Shown here: positions 7,930 to 16,255 of the stretch, piece by piece
How positions within the stretch are numbered: the stretch's first letter is position 1
Layout: the number at the start of each line of letters is the position of its first letter
Position numbers and translations under genes: made by a program
Notes under the pieces: model-generated
Databases searched by the model: none
Told to the model about the DNA's origin: nothing
What the model saw: the letters and a program-made list of their open reading frames with translations, nothing else
NCBI GenBank assembly: GCA_029975525.1
Contig: JARKOX010000087.1
Span: forward strand, 1 to 44,675
From: Prolixibacteraceae bacterium
GTDB lineage: Bacteria > Bacteroidota > Bacteroidia > Bacteroidales > Prolixibacteraceae
Length of the DNA: 44,675 bases
Reading direction: 5' to 3'

Positions 7930-8913
7930 TCAGCGCGTTGGAAAGACGTAAACGATCGACATCTGTTGCGACTGGTCCAGGTCATTCCACTCGATCAGGT
8001 GAAACGACAGGTTAAACCGGCCTTTCACATTTTTTCCGTTGATGAAGTACCAGATAATGTCGGAGCGCAGGTAATTTTCAAGACGGTAAAACGGGTCGCC
8101 ATGGATCAGGCGGTGGCCTTCGCCGGAGTGGAGGACCGACTTCGCCGCAAAATTTTTGTATTTCAGGTACCCTTCGGCCAGCAGGCTCTGGGCTGAAGTA
8201 AATCCGTCGGTCACCGAACGTTCCCGAAAGAGCGAACCGAGCATGCCGGCTTTGAGGTAGCCCTGCCAGTTGCCGGAGCTGTTGTTGCTGCGGAACCCGG
8301 CCTGCACGGCATATCCGAGGTTGTCCTGGATATGTTCGTTGGGGACCCGTGGTTCGTGGCCGGCCAGGTGGCTCAGGGTGAGGTAATTTTCCAGAAACCA
8401 GTGTTTTCCTCCGGTCTGTCCGGAGCTGCCAACCGTAAATGCTTCACGGACGATGGCGTTCTGGCGTCCGGTCCAGTCGATAAACCCGTTTTGCCATCCG
8501 CCCTGCCAGCGGTATTCGGCGCGCAACCCTTCAATGGTTGGCCGGTAATAGGAGAGGGTGTCGCTCAGCAGCGCCAGCGGAAAACGAACCAGGTCGCGCC
8601 GCGGAAATGATCCGAAGTGAAAACTTTTCCGTTCATCTTCATACTGGTAGTAAAGAATCAGCCGCGGCTGGTGATAGTCGATGCTGCTCCCGAATTCGAA
8701 CAGGTGGCTCAGTCCGGCACGCACCCGGTGGTTTTGCAGCGTGGTGCCGATTTCAAATTCGCCACGGCTGCCCAGGATGGTTTGCGATTTTGATTTTCCG
8801 CTGAAAAATTCGCGGTTGTCCCCGATACCTTCAAACAGTATTTGATACTCCAATTTTTGGGCAGAGGACTTTAATGCTAAAAGTGCCAGGAAAATCAAAA
8901 CAAGTTTATTCAT
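7930..8913 (-). CDS. Secreted hypothetical protein, probably an outer-membrane beta-barrel
   Basis: Not recognised as a named family. The 327-aa protein starts with a Sec signal peptide (MNKLVLIFLALLALKSSAQ). The rest has no hydrophobic helices but many alternating polar/aromatic stretches (RLILYYQYEDERKSFHFG, SDIIWYFINGKNVKGRFNLSF), and it ends in an aromatic-containing strand (QMSIVYVF), all usual for porin-like barrels of Bacteroidota. Its stop codon is immediately next to that of the convergently transcribed S46 peptidase, with no room for a separate terminator. It starts 75 bp from the divergent GT39 gene, so the two may share a control region. Function unknown. Confidence 0.75.
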   Translation of the reverse strand: MNKLVLIFLALLALKSSAQKLEYQILFEGIGDNREFFSGKSKSQTILGSRGEFEIGTTLQNHRVRAGLSHLFEFGSSIDYHQPRLILYYQYEDERKSFHFGSFPRRDLVRFPLALLSDTLSYYRPTIEGLRAEYRWQGGWQNGFIDWTGRQNAIVREAFTVGSSGQTGGKHWFLENYLTLSHLAGHEPRVPNEHIQDNLGYAVQAGFRSNNSSGNWQGYLKAGMLGSLFRERSVTDGFTSAQSLLAEGYLKYKNFAAKSVLHSGEGHRLIHGDPFYRLENYLRSDIIWYFINGKNVKGRFNLSFHLIEWNDLDQSQQMSIVYVFPTR

Positions 8914-8987
8914 TTACTCTTTGTTTTACTTACTTTGTTATCCGTAAAATAATAGCAGACGATTCGTATATTTTGAGCGGAATAACC

Positions 8988-10691
8988 ATGATGCAAATTA
9001 AGCATAAAACAATTTTCAGGATTGGCTTATTGCTGTTTTTTCTTACAAATCTTGTCACAGCCTGTTTTCTGGAACCCCACTACGACGAGAATTACTACTG
9101 GATTTATGCCCAGTTTTTAGATTGGGGCTACTTTGACCATCCGCCGATGGTAGGTTTTCTGATTTTTGCCGGGTTGAAGCTTCTGCCGGGTTATCTGGGC
9201 ATGAGGCTTTTTTTTGTGCTGCTCTCTTCGCTCACATTTGTGCTCCTGTGGAAGCTGGTAAAAGTTTACCTGGATGATCCTCTCGTTTATTGGACCGCTG
9301 TTTTTGCTATTTGCTGTTTTATTCCTTACTCTTTTATGGCCGTTCCCGATGGGCCGCTGCTCTTTTTTACCGTCCTCTTTTTATGGGCGTACCGGCAGTT
9401 TTTGCAGCAAAATTCAGTGGGAATGGCTTTGCTGCTGGGCATAACGGCCGCAGCCATGGTCTATTCGAAATACCATGCCTTTTTGGTTTTTCTGTTTGTT
9501 TTTGTCTCCAACCTGCAGCTGATCCGGAACCGGAAGGTTTGGCTGGCTGCGGTCGTGGCGCTGGGGCTGTTGTTCCCCCATTTTTACTGGCAGTATACCA
9601 ACGGGTTCCCTTCTTTCAAATATCACCTGGTCGATTCGCACCAAACCAGCTACAAGGTGTCGGTGACCTTTAGTTACCTGGTTAACCAGCTGGTGCTGAC
9701 CGGCCCTCTGCTGGGCTGGTTTTTCCTTTTTGCCGCAGCAAAGGTTAAGACAGAAGGCCAGTTCGAAAAATCGCTGAAATATATTTTTGCCGGGGTTTTT
9801 ATCTTCTTCTTTCTGGTGACTTTTGGCGGCGATATTGAGCCGCACTGGCCGCTGGTTGCCTATTTCCCGATGCTTATCCTGACAGCCAGGTATCTCCGGG
9901 AAAAACCTTCCTGGAAACCGGTTGTCGTTAAAGTGGGGAGCCTCACCTTTTTTCTTGCGCTGGTTGTGCGGGCGGTGGCGTTGATTTACGGCCCCACTGC
10001 TGAGGTCAAGCCGCTGGCGCGTTTCTTCAACAACCTCAGCGACAAAACTTCTATTTACCAGGCTGTCGGCGATTATCCCGTTGTTTTTCAGGATAATTAC
10101 CGTTCGGCTTCGGCCTATGCCCATGCCAACAACAAAGCCCACGACACCTGGCTGATGGGAGCCGGTTTTTCGCGGTACACCCAATATGATCTTTTGCCGA
10201 TGGAAGAACAGCTGCAAGGAAAAACCGTGGTGCTCGTAACCCGCGACAGCCTTTTGCTACCCGCCGACCGGATGAAAATCGCCGGCCGGAAAAATATCTG
10301 GTATGCCAAAAAAGTTGAAAACTTCCGTTCGTTCAACCTGCTGGAAGTTCGTGTTTCGCCCGACAGCGTCCTTTTTGACGGACAAAAAATTGAGGTTCGC
10401 GGGATGGAGCTGTACAATCCTTACCAGCGTCCGGTGGAGCTTTCGATCGATCCGCAGTTTCCGGCGCACGTGCAGTGTTATGTCCGTGGAAAAAAGCAGT
10501 GGGAACCGGTCGGATCGGTGACGTTGCAGCCGGTTGTGCTGGCTCCGGGCCAGACGACAGCCGCCGGAGCGGTTGAATTTGTGATTCCCAAGCATTGGCC
10601 GGCCGGAGAAAAGGATATCTTTATCGGAGTAAATAACGGCTTTTTCCTGCCCGTTCATTCGGGGATCGTAAAAACAATTCAAATTCAATAG
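8988..10691 (+). CDS. GT39-family (ArnT/PMT-like) membrane glycosyltransferase
   Basis: A 567-aa polytopic inner-membrane protein of the dolichyl/undecaprenyl-phosphate-sugar mannosyltransferase superfamily (PMT_2). The first periplasmic loop carries PHYDENYYWIYAQFLDWGYFDHPPMVG; the Asp-Glu pair (about residues 33-34) and the GYFDHPP motif are catalytic hallmarks. About ten hydrophobic segments follow, then a soluble C-terminal domain of about 200 residues. Such enzymes use a lipid-linked sugar to modify lipid A or proteins. The frame is open back to 8874, but that part overlaps the divergent gene; the ATG at 8988 gives a normal first transmembrane helix. GtrA follows 2 bp later, which suggests that GtrA flips the lipid-linked sugar used here. 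The acceptor is unknown. Confidence 0.85.
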   Translation: MMQIKHKTIFRIGLLLFFLTNLVTACFLEPHYDENYYWIYAQFLDWGYFDHPPMVGFLIFAGLKLLPGYLGMRLFFVLLSSLTFVLLWKLVKVYLDDPLVYWTAVFAICCFIPYSFMAVPDGPLLFFTVLFLWAYRQFLQQNSVGMALLLGITAAAMVYSKYHAFLVFLFVFVSNLQLIRNRKVWLAAVVALGLLFPHFYWQYTNGFPSFKYHLVDSHQTSYKVSVTFSYLVNQLVLTGPLLGWFFLFAAAKVKTEGQFEKSLKYIFAGVFIFFFLVTFGGDIEPHWPLVAYFPMLILTARYLREKPSWKPVVVKVGSLTFFLALVVRAVALIYGPTAEVKPLARFFNNLSDKTSIYQAVGDYPVVFQDNYRSASAYAHANNKAHDTWLMGAGFSRYTQYDLLPMEEQLQGKTVVLVTRDSLLLPADRMKIAGRKNIWYAKKVENFRSFNLLEVRVSPDSVLFDGQKIEVRGMELYNPYQRPVELSIDPQFPAHVQCYVRGKKQWEPVGSVTLQPVVLAPGQTTAAGAVEFVIPKHWPAGEKDIFIGVNNGFFLPVHSGIVKTIQIQ

Positions 10692-10693
10692 CT

Positions 10694-11080
10694 TTGGGAC
10701 TCTTCTGGAAATTTTTTAAGTTCTCGGTCGTCGGTTTTTCCGGACTTTTTGTTGACTTTGGCATCACCTTTTTGCTGAAAGAAAAGCTGAAAATCCCGAA
10801 ATACGTGGCCAACGGCTGCGGCTTTGTAGTTGCCGCCACCAGTAACTACTTCCTCAACCGCTGGTGGACCTTTGAAAGTCACAATCCCCATGTCGAAAAA
10901 GAGTTTCTCTCCTTTTTCCTGATTTCGCTCATCGGCCTCGGCATCAACACCCTGATCATCTGGATACTGGTGAGCAAATTTAAATGGAATTTTTACCTCG
11001 GAAAACTGGCCGCCATCGTCGTTACTACCCTCTGGAATTTTGTAGCCAACCTGCTTATCACCTTTTCCGGAATTCTTTAA
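10694..11080 (+). CDS. GtrA-like membrane protein
   Basis: A 128-aa protein with four predicted transmembrane helices and the GtrA signatures FFKFSVVGFSGLFVDF at the N terminus, NYFLNRWWTF in the middle and a C-terminal TLWNFVANLL. GtrA proteins are thought to move undecaprenyl-phosphate-linked sugars across the inner membrane. It starts 2 bp after the GT39 gene, so the pair is an operon and a functional couple. There is no ATG in the frame at all; the best start is the TTG at 10694, so initiation probably depends on coupling to the upstream gene. Confidence 0.87.
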   Translation: MGLFWKFFKFSVVGFSGLFVDFGITFLLKEKLKIPKYVANGCGFVVAATSNYFLNRWWTFESHNPHVEKEFLSFFLISLIGLGINTLIIWILVSKFKWNFYLGKLAAIVVTTLWNFVANLLITFSGIL

Positions 11081-11106
11081 GTAGCATTACCGTCCAATCG
11101 CGTGGT

Positions 11107-11922
11107 TTATTCGCAGAGGAGATAGGTTTCGCGGCGCGGGTTTACAATCAGCACCGGCAGGCGTTCGGCTTTGCGGATGATCTTTTCTTCAGGAAGTCCC
11201 AGCAGCCGGTCGAGCCAGGTAACCGTTGAGCTGCCCAGCAGGATCAGCAGGTCGGCTCCCATTTGGAAAGCTGCTTCCAGCCCCTCTTCGTGTACCCTCA
11301 GACTGCTGCGCGACCCTTTGTAGATCTTGTGAGGGAGATTAAATTTCAGCATATGTTTTTTGAGCTGCTGCATGTGGCTGTTCACCTGCCTGCGGTACTC
11401 CTGGTGTTTGTCGTTGGCGGCAATGGCAACGGTTTCGGCCTGGTTGTACCGGCCGAAGTAGATGCACCACATCATGGCATCTTTGTTTTGCGGGCGCAGG
11501 TCAACCGGCAGTACAATTTTTCTGAAATAACTTTCCAAGGGTTGGGTTTCGTCGATAAAGAGAAACGGGACCGGGCTGAGGCGGAGTGGCCGGGCGAAAA
11601 AACGAAAAGAGGAGGCGGCGGCAACAAACAGCACCGCTTCCTGGTCGTTGGCCAGCATCAGCGGGATTTGCGTAGGTTTGTGGTTGCCGGACAGGATGCT
11701 GACCGGCAGCCGGGGATGTTCTTTTTGCACCGCCAGCCGGTAGTCGGCCAACTGCTGCCGGGCGGCTTCCGGCGTCATCTGCCGCTGGTCGCTGGCCAGG
11801 TAAAAGAGGCACAGCTCTTTTTTAAAAATCGACGCCAGCCTGACTCCGCACCCGATCAGGTTCGCATCGAAGCCGTTCAGCGACGTCATCACAACTATCT
11901 TTTGCAGTACTCGTTCACTCAT
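11107..11922 (-). CDS. Universal stress protein, tandem UspA-like domains
   Basis: A 271-aa cytoplasmic protein with two UspA-like halves. The N-terminal half begins KIVVMTSLNGFDANLIGCGVRLA; the second begins RKIVLPVDLRPQNKDAMMWCIYFG (about residue 138) and ends with GADLLILLGSSTVTWLDRLLGLPEEKIIRKAERLPVLIV, where the usual ATP-binding G-x2-G-x9-G(S/T) is only partly kept. Tandem Usp proteins are associated with stress survival, but no specific activity is assignable. An in-frame TTG at 11940 lies inside the -7 box, so the ATG at 11922 is used. It converges on the GT39-gtrA pair. Confidence 0.8.
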   Translation of the reverse strand: MSERVLQKIVVMTSLNGFDANLIGCGVRLASIFKKELCLFYLASDQRQMTPEAARQQLADYRLAVQKEHPRLPVSILSGNHKPTQIPLMLANDQEAVLFVAAASSFRFFARPLRLSPVPFLFIDETQPLESYFRKIVLPVDLRPQNKDAMMWCIYFGRYNQAETVAIAANDKHQEYRRQVNSHMQQLKKHMLKFNLPHKIYKGSRSSLRVHEEGLEAAFQMGADLLILLGSSTVTWLDRLLGLPEEKIIRKAERLPVLIVNPRRETYLLCE

Positions 11923-11937
11923 CAGCAGGGATTTGCC

Positions 11938-11945
11938 CAAAACTA
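11938..11945 (-). promoter_or_regulatory. -7 promoter element of the universal stress protein gene
   Basis: On the minus strand TAGTTTTG matches TAnnTTTG. The start codon at 11922 is 16 bp downstream, giving a short leader. No clear -33 TTTG is seen. Confidence 0.5.
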
Positions 11946-12056
11946 AACATTCCTGCCGTTCTTTGAAAGCGTTCCGGTCGATCTTTTGATGGAATAATAT
12001 CAGCTTCGGCAGAGCGGAATTTGCTTATTTTTAGTGCGGATTAATCAGTAAAACGC

Positions 12057-14114
12057 ATGATCAACGAGAAATTGATTCGCCCGGAAAGTATTGCGGTACT
12101 GGGGGCTTCGAACAATATCACCAAGCCTGGCGGCAAGCTGTTGAAAAACCTGATCGACAACCGGTATCCGGGGAGGCTTTATGCGGTAAATCCGCGCGAA
12201 ACCGAAGTGCAGGGGCTGAAGTCGTTTGCCGCGGTAGCCGATCTTCCGGATGTTGACCTGGCGGTGCTGGCAATCCCGGCGCAGTTTTGTCCCGAAGCTG
12301 TTGAGGAGCTGGCCACCCGGAAAAATACCGGGGCATTCATTGTGGTCTCGGCCGGCTTCAGCGAAGCGGGCGAAACGGGGCGGCTGTGGGAACAGCAAAT
12401 GGCGCAAACGGCCGACCGCGCCGGCGCTACGTTGATTGGCCCCAACTGCATCGGCATCATGACTCCTTATCACACCAGCGTTTTTACCACCCCCATTCCG
12501 CCGCTGTGGCCGCAGGGCTGCGATTTTATCTCCGGCTCGGGGGCTACCGCTGTTTTTATCATGGAGTCGGGGATTCCGAAAGGGTTGCGTTTTTCCAGCG
12601 TCTGGTCGGTGGGAAACAGCGCCCAGACCGGCGTGGAAGAGGTGCTGCAGTATTTCGACGAGAGTTACGATCCGGAGAGTAGTTCGAAGGTAAAACTGCT
12701 TTACCTGGAGACGATCCGCAACCCCGACAAGCTGCTGTTTCACGCCTCGTCGCTCATTCAAAAGGGGTGTAAAATTGCGGCCATCAAGGCGGGGAGCTCC
12801 TCGGCAGGGAGCCGGGCCGCCCAGTCGCACACCGGCGCCCTCACCAGTTCTGATGCCGCTGTGGAGGCGCTATTTCGCAAAGCCGGCATTGTGCGCTGCT
12901 ACGGCCGCGAAGAGTTGGTGACCGTTGCCAATGTTTTTCTGTGCAAAGAGTTGAAAGGCAGCAAGCTGGCCATCATCACCCATGCCGGAGGGCCCGGGGT
13001 GATGCTTACCGATGCGCTGGAAGACGGCGGCCTGAAAATTCCGGCTATTCCCGATTCACCCGCCAAGCAGGCGTTGAAAGAGAAGTTGTTTACAGGATCG
13101 TCGGTCGAAAATCCCATTGATTTTCTGGCAACCGGAACGGCCGAACAGCTGGGCGCTATCATCGACAGCTGTGAAAAAGATTTCGATGTGGATGGGATGG
13201 CGGTGATTTTTGGCAGTTCCGGCCTTTTTCCCATCGGCGAGGTGTACCAGCTGCTCGACCGGAAGATGCACCTCTGCCGTAAGCCGATCTATCCGATCCT
13301 CCCGTCGGTGATGGAGGTGAGGGATGAGATCACCTATTTTTTGTCGCACGGAAATGTGAATTTTCCTGACGAAGTTTTGCTGGGACGGGCCCTGACCAAA
13401 GTGATGAATACGCCTCCGCCCTCGGAAGGACGCATTTTTCTGGACGGCGTGGATGTGCCCGAAATCCGGCGCATCATCGATGGTTGCGAGCCGGGATTTC
13501 AGCCGCCGGCGGTGATCCACCGGCTCTTTAAAGCTGCCGGCATTCCGGCTGTCAAAGAGATTGTCGTCCACACGGAAGAGGAGGCCCTGAAAGCTGCCCG
13601 GAAACTGGGATTTCCGCTGGTGATGAAGGTGGTGGGGCCTGTACACAAAACCGACGTGGGCGGCGTGATCCTCAATGTACGCAACGAAGAGAGTGTTTGC
13701 CAGGAGTTTCGCCAGCTGATGCAGATTGAAGACGCCCGGGCCGTGCTGCTGGCGCAGATGGCTTTCGGCACCGAGCTCTTTTTGGGCGCCAAATATGAGC
13801 CGACTTTTGGCCATGTGATTTTGTGCGGACTGGGCGGTATCTATGTCGAAGTGATGAAAGATGTCACCTCGGGGCTGGCTCCGCTCTCGCCCGACGAGGC
13901 TTTTTCCATGATCCGCAACCTGAAATCGTATAAAATCCTGGAAGGTTACCGGGGCAAAAGTGGTGTGGATATCCGGAAATTTGCCGAAATTATGGTGCGG
14001 CTCTCTACCCTGCTCCGTTTTGCCGTCGAAATTAAGGAGATGGACATCAATCCGCTGCTGGGCGCCGGCTCATCTATCCTGGCCGTCGATGCCCGCATCC
14101 GGATTGAAAAATAG
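12057..14114 (+). CDS. ADP-forming acetyl/acyl-CoA synthetase, alpha-beta fusion
   Basis: Interconverts acyl-CoA + ADP + phosphate with acid + CoA + ATP, allowing substrate-level ATP formation from acetyl-CoA or a related thioester. The 685-aa protein has the fused architecture: CoA-binding Rossmann domain (PESIAVLGASNN, residues about 9-20), two succinyl-CoA-ligase-like domains with the phosphohistidine in QSHTGAL (His258) and the KLAIITHAGGPGVML block, then an ATP-grasp domain from about residue 480 (LGFPLVMKVVGPVHKTDVGGV and EMDINPLL). All catalytic elements are present, so it should be active. It stands alone between a divergent stress gene and a methyltransferase gene 32 bp downstream that may be cotranscribed. 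The acyl substrate (acetate, propionate, aryl or branched acids) cannot be told. Confidence 0.9.
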   Translation: MINEKLIRPESIAVLGASNNITKPGGKLLKNLIDNRYPGRLYAVNPRETEVQGLKSFAAVADLPDVDLAVLAIPAQFCPEAVEELATRKNTGAFIVVSAGFSEAGETGRLWEQQMAQTADRAGATLIGPNCIGIMTPYHTSVFTTPIPPLWPQGCDFISGSGATAVFIMESGIPKGLRFSSVWSVGNSAQTGVEEVLQYFDESYDPESSSKVKLLYLETIRNPDKLLFHASSLIQKGCKIAAIKAGSSSAGSRAAQSHTGALTSSDAAVEALFRKAGIVRCYGREELVTVANVFLCKELKGSKLAIITHAGGPGVMLTDALEDGGLKIPAIPDSPAKQALKEKLFTGSSVENPIDFLATGTAEQLGAIIDSCEKDFDVDGMAVIFGSSGLFPIGEVYQLLDRKMHLCRKPIYPILPSVMEVRDEITYFLSHGNVNFPDEVLLGRALTKVMNTPPPSEGRIFLDGVDVPEIRRIIDGCEPGFQPPAVIHRLFKAAGIPAVKEIVVHTEEEALKAARKLGFPLVMKVVGPVHKTDVGGVILNVRNEESVCQEFRQLMQIEDARAVLLAQMAFGTELFLGAKYEPTFGHVILCGLGGIYVEVMKDVTSGLAPLSPDEAFSMIRNLKSYKILEGYRGKSGVDIRKFAEIMVRLSTLLRFAVEIKEMDINPLLGAGSSILAVDARIRIEK

Positions 14115-14146
14115 ACAAACTTTTCTAACAGAATAAAACAAACGTG

Positions 14147-14902
14147 ATGCAACATATTGACCACGAACAGGAACGGTTTTATACCGCTATTGCCGGCCAC
14201 TATTCGGCCATTTTTCCTTTTAATCCCCAGCAGGTGGCTTTTACGGTGTCGCAGGCCGGAAGCGTGGCCGGACGCCGGCTGCTCGACATTGGCTGCGCCA
14301 CCGGCGAACTGGCTTTCGGACTGGCCGAGCAGGGTGCTACGGTTACGGCGATCGATCTGAACGGCGCATTGCTCGCCCGCGCGCAGCAACAGCGCAGTCA
14401 TCCCCGCGTGGAGTACCTGCAGGCCAACATGCTGCATATTTCCCGGCTGTTTGGGCGGGCTGCCTTCGACGGGGTTACCTGCTACGGCAACACGCTGGTC
14501 CACCTGCCCGACCCGATGCACATCGGCAGCTTTTTCAACGAGGTTTTTGCCGTTCTGAAACCCGGCGGAGCGCTACTGCTGCAAATCCTGAATTACGACT
14601 ACATTTTGAACGAAAAGCTTGAAGAGCTTCCGTCGATCGACAACGACGAAATTATTTTTACCCGGAGATACCGTTTTTCGGCCGGCAGTCCGGAAATCCG
14701 GTTTGTTACGCGGCTGCTGGTGAAAGCAACCGGCGAAACGCTCGAAAACGAAACTTCGCTCTTCGGGCTGGGCAGCGCCGCGCTGACCTCGCTGCTGCAC
14801 GACGCCGGCTTTGAAAAGATTACGCTTTTTGCCGGCTTCAACGCCGCTCCGTTTGGCGGCAAACACCTGCCCCTGGTGGCGGCCTGCCGGCGACCTGAAT
14901 GA
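14147..14902 (+). CDS. Class I SAM-dependent methyltransferase
   Basis: A 251-aa protein with methyltransferase motif I LLDIGCATGELAFGLA (about residues 45-60), an acidic ribose-binding Asp in TAIDLN, a post-I motif YLQANML and a later LKPGGALLLQIL strand, the order of a Methyltransf_11/25-type Rossmann fold. The substrate cannot be inferred. A GTG at 14144 immediately precedes the ATG at 14147; either could be used. It follows the acyl-CoA synthetase gene by 32 bp, possibly as a second gene of the same transcript. Confidence 0.85.
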   Translation: MQHIDHEQERFYTAIAGHYSAIFPFNPQQVAFTVSQAGSVAGRRLLDIGCATGELAFGLAEQGATVTAIDLNGALLARAQQQRSHPRVEYLQANMLHISRLFGRAAFDGVTCYGNTLVHLPDPMHIGSFFNEVFAVLKPGGALLLQILNYDYILNEKLEELPSIDNDEIIFTRRYRFSAGSPEIRFVTRLLVKATGETLENETSLFGLGSAALTSLLHDAGFEKITLFAGFNAAPFGGKHLPLVAACRRPE

Positions 14903-14927
14903 CTGCCGCTCCCCAATGATCCGGCTA

Positions 14928-14974
14928 ACCTCCCTCAACCGGCTGACATTTAGATGAATTCTGCCCGGTGAAAA
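14928..14974 (+). repeat. Short dispersed intergenic repeat, copy 1
   Basis: AACCGGCTGACATTTAGATG and the following ATTCTGCCCGG recur, with a few changes, at 19918-19963 just upstream of promoter copy A. It lies in the 204-bp gap between the methyltransferase and the cation efflux gene. Confidence 0.5.
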
Positions 14975-15072
14975 ACTTTTTCGGCACAGCGTGATTTTAT
15001 AGCTGTTTTTGTTGAATTTTTGTAGGATTGCCGAATTATTGGGAGTACCATTCAAATCGAGGAAACTTAGTG

Positions 15073-15080
15073 TAAGTTTG
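15073..15080 (+). promoter_or_regulatory. -7 promoter element of the cation efflux gene
   Basis: TAAGTTTG matches TAnnTTTG exactly and stands 26 bp before the ATG at 15107. No convincing -33 element is visible. Confidence 0.5.
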
Positions 15081-15106
15081 CGGACAAAACAGTTATTGGC
15101 CCGGTC

Positions 15107-16018
15107 ATGAAAACACGATCGCTCAAAAAATTCATTTACTTATCGATTGGCGCTGCCCTTCTGACAATCGTTTTAAAGTTTTTTGCCTGGTATCTAACGG
15201 GTTCGGTGGGGTTATTCTCGGATGCCCTGGAGTCGTGTGTTAATCTGGTTGCGGCCGTTATTGCCTTGATCATGCTCACCATTGCCGAGAAGCCTGCTGA
15301 CGAGAAACATCCGTATGGACATACCAAGGCGGAATATTTTTCCAGCGCCATTGAAGGGGGAATGATTGTGGTGGCTGCTTTTAGTATTATCTGGTCGGCA
15401 GTTCCGCGAATTATCCAGCCTCAACCGCTTGAAAACATTGAAGCCGGGTTGCTGGTTTCGGTTGGGGCTTCCCTGATAAATCTGGCCGTTGCCCTGGTGC
15501 TGATAAAAAATGGGAAGAAAAACAACTCGATCACCCTGGATGCGGATGGCAAACATTTACTGACGGATGTGTACACCTCCGGCGGGGTTTTGGTGGGCAT
15601 CGGATTGGTTAAGCTTTCCGGATGGCAGGTGCTCGACGGCATTGTGGCGGTCGGCGTTGCGCTGAATATCCTCTGGACAGGTTATAAACTGGTGCATCGT
15701 TCAGCATCGGGGTTGCTCGATATGAGCCTGCCGGAAGCCGATTTAACCCAAATAATGACGGTGCTGGATTCTTTGAAGTCACAGGATATTGAGCATCATT
15801 CGCTTATGACACGACAGGCCGGCCAGCGGAAGTTTGTCGCCTTTCATTTGCTGCTGCCCGGACATTGGACTATTCAGCATGGTCATGATGAGGCTGAAAA
15901 AATAGAGAAAGAGATTCGTGACCTTTTTGAAGCGCCAATTACGGTCTTTACCCATCTTGAACCCAAAGAAGATCCTGTCTCCATGCATGATATCGGCCTG
16001 GACCGGCTGGAACATTAA
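15107..16018 (+). CDS. Cation diffusion facilitator (Zn/Mn/Fe efflux) transporter
   Basis: A 303-aa inner-membrane CDF antiporter that exports divalent metal ions in exchange for protons. Six transmembrane helices are visible. The metal site of TM2 is SDALESCVNL (Asp and neighbouring residues, near residue 39), the HPYGHTKAEYFSSAIEG loop follows, and TM5 holds ADGKHLLTDVYTSGG, where H-x3-D replaces the D-x3-D form and usually indicates zinc selectivity. A cytoplasmic domain of about 85 residues with HHSLMTRQ, QHGHDEAEKIE and TVFTHLEPKED completes the family layout. The metal is inferred, not shown. It has its own promoter-like box. Confidence 0.9.
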   Translation: MKTRSLKKFIYLSIGAALLTIVLKFFAWYLTGSVGLFSDALESCVNLVAAVIALIMLTIAEKPADEKHPYGHTKAEYFSSAIEGGMIVVAAFSIIWSAVPRIIQPQPLENIEAGLLVSVGASLINLAVALVLIKNGKKNNSITLDADGKHLLTDVYTSGGVLVGIGLVKLSGWQVLDGIVAVGVALNILWTGYKLVHRSASGLLDMSLPEADLTQIMTVLDSLKSQDIEHHSLMTRQAGQRKFVAFHLLLPGHWTIQHGHDEAEKIEKEIRDLFEAPITVFTHLEPKEDPVSMHDIGLDRLEH

Positions 16019-16112
16019 CCCACCAAAGTGTGGAATTAAAGAAAACGGTTGTTTTACCTCTCACGGTTCCAGCTATTCATGGAGGGGAGGTCAGGATTCA
16101 GGGCAAACGTTT

Positions 16113-16245
16113 TTCCACTCACCTGCGGTTCGTCGCGAAATTCTTCACCACCTGGCGGCTGTTTTCGTTCGGCACAAATTTCAGGATTGATCCGGCGGAA
16201 CGGTTGGATAAAGTACCTGCCGGAATCGGCTTTACCATTGGGTCG
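16113..16245 (-). pseudogene. Decayed fragment of an acyl-CoA thioesterase gene
   Basis: This stretch is a degraded copy of the middle of the intact thioesterase gene at 19260-19700. Matching blocks include CACC-GCGGTTCGTCG, TTCACCACCTGG, CACAAATTTCAGGATT and TCCGGCGG, in the same order and on the same strand. Read on the minus strand one still finds AGSILKFV and QVVK against AGQILKFV and QVVK of the intact protein. About 35-40 bp are missing between the last two blocks and the remainder is frameshifted or stopped. Both ends of the gene are absent. It occupies most of the gap between the cation efflux gene and the MprF-like gene. Confidence 0.75.
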
Positions 16246-16255
16246 TAACCCGGCG

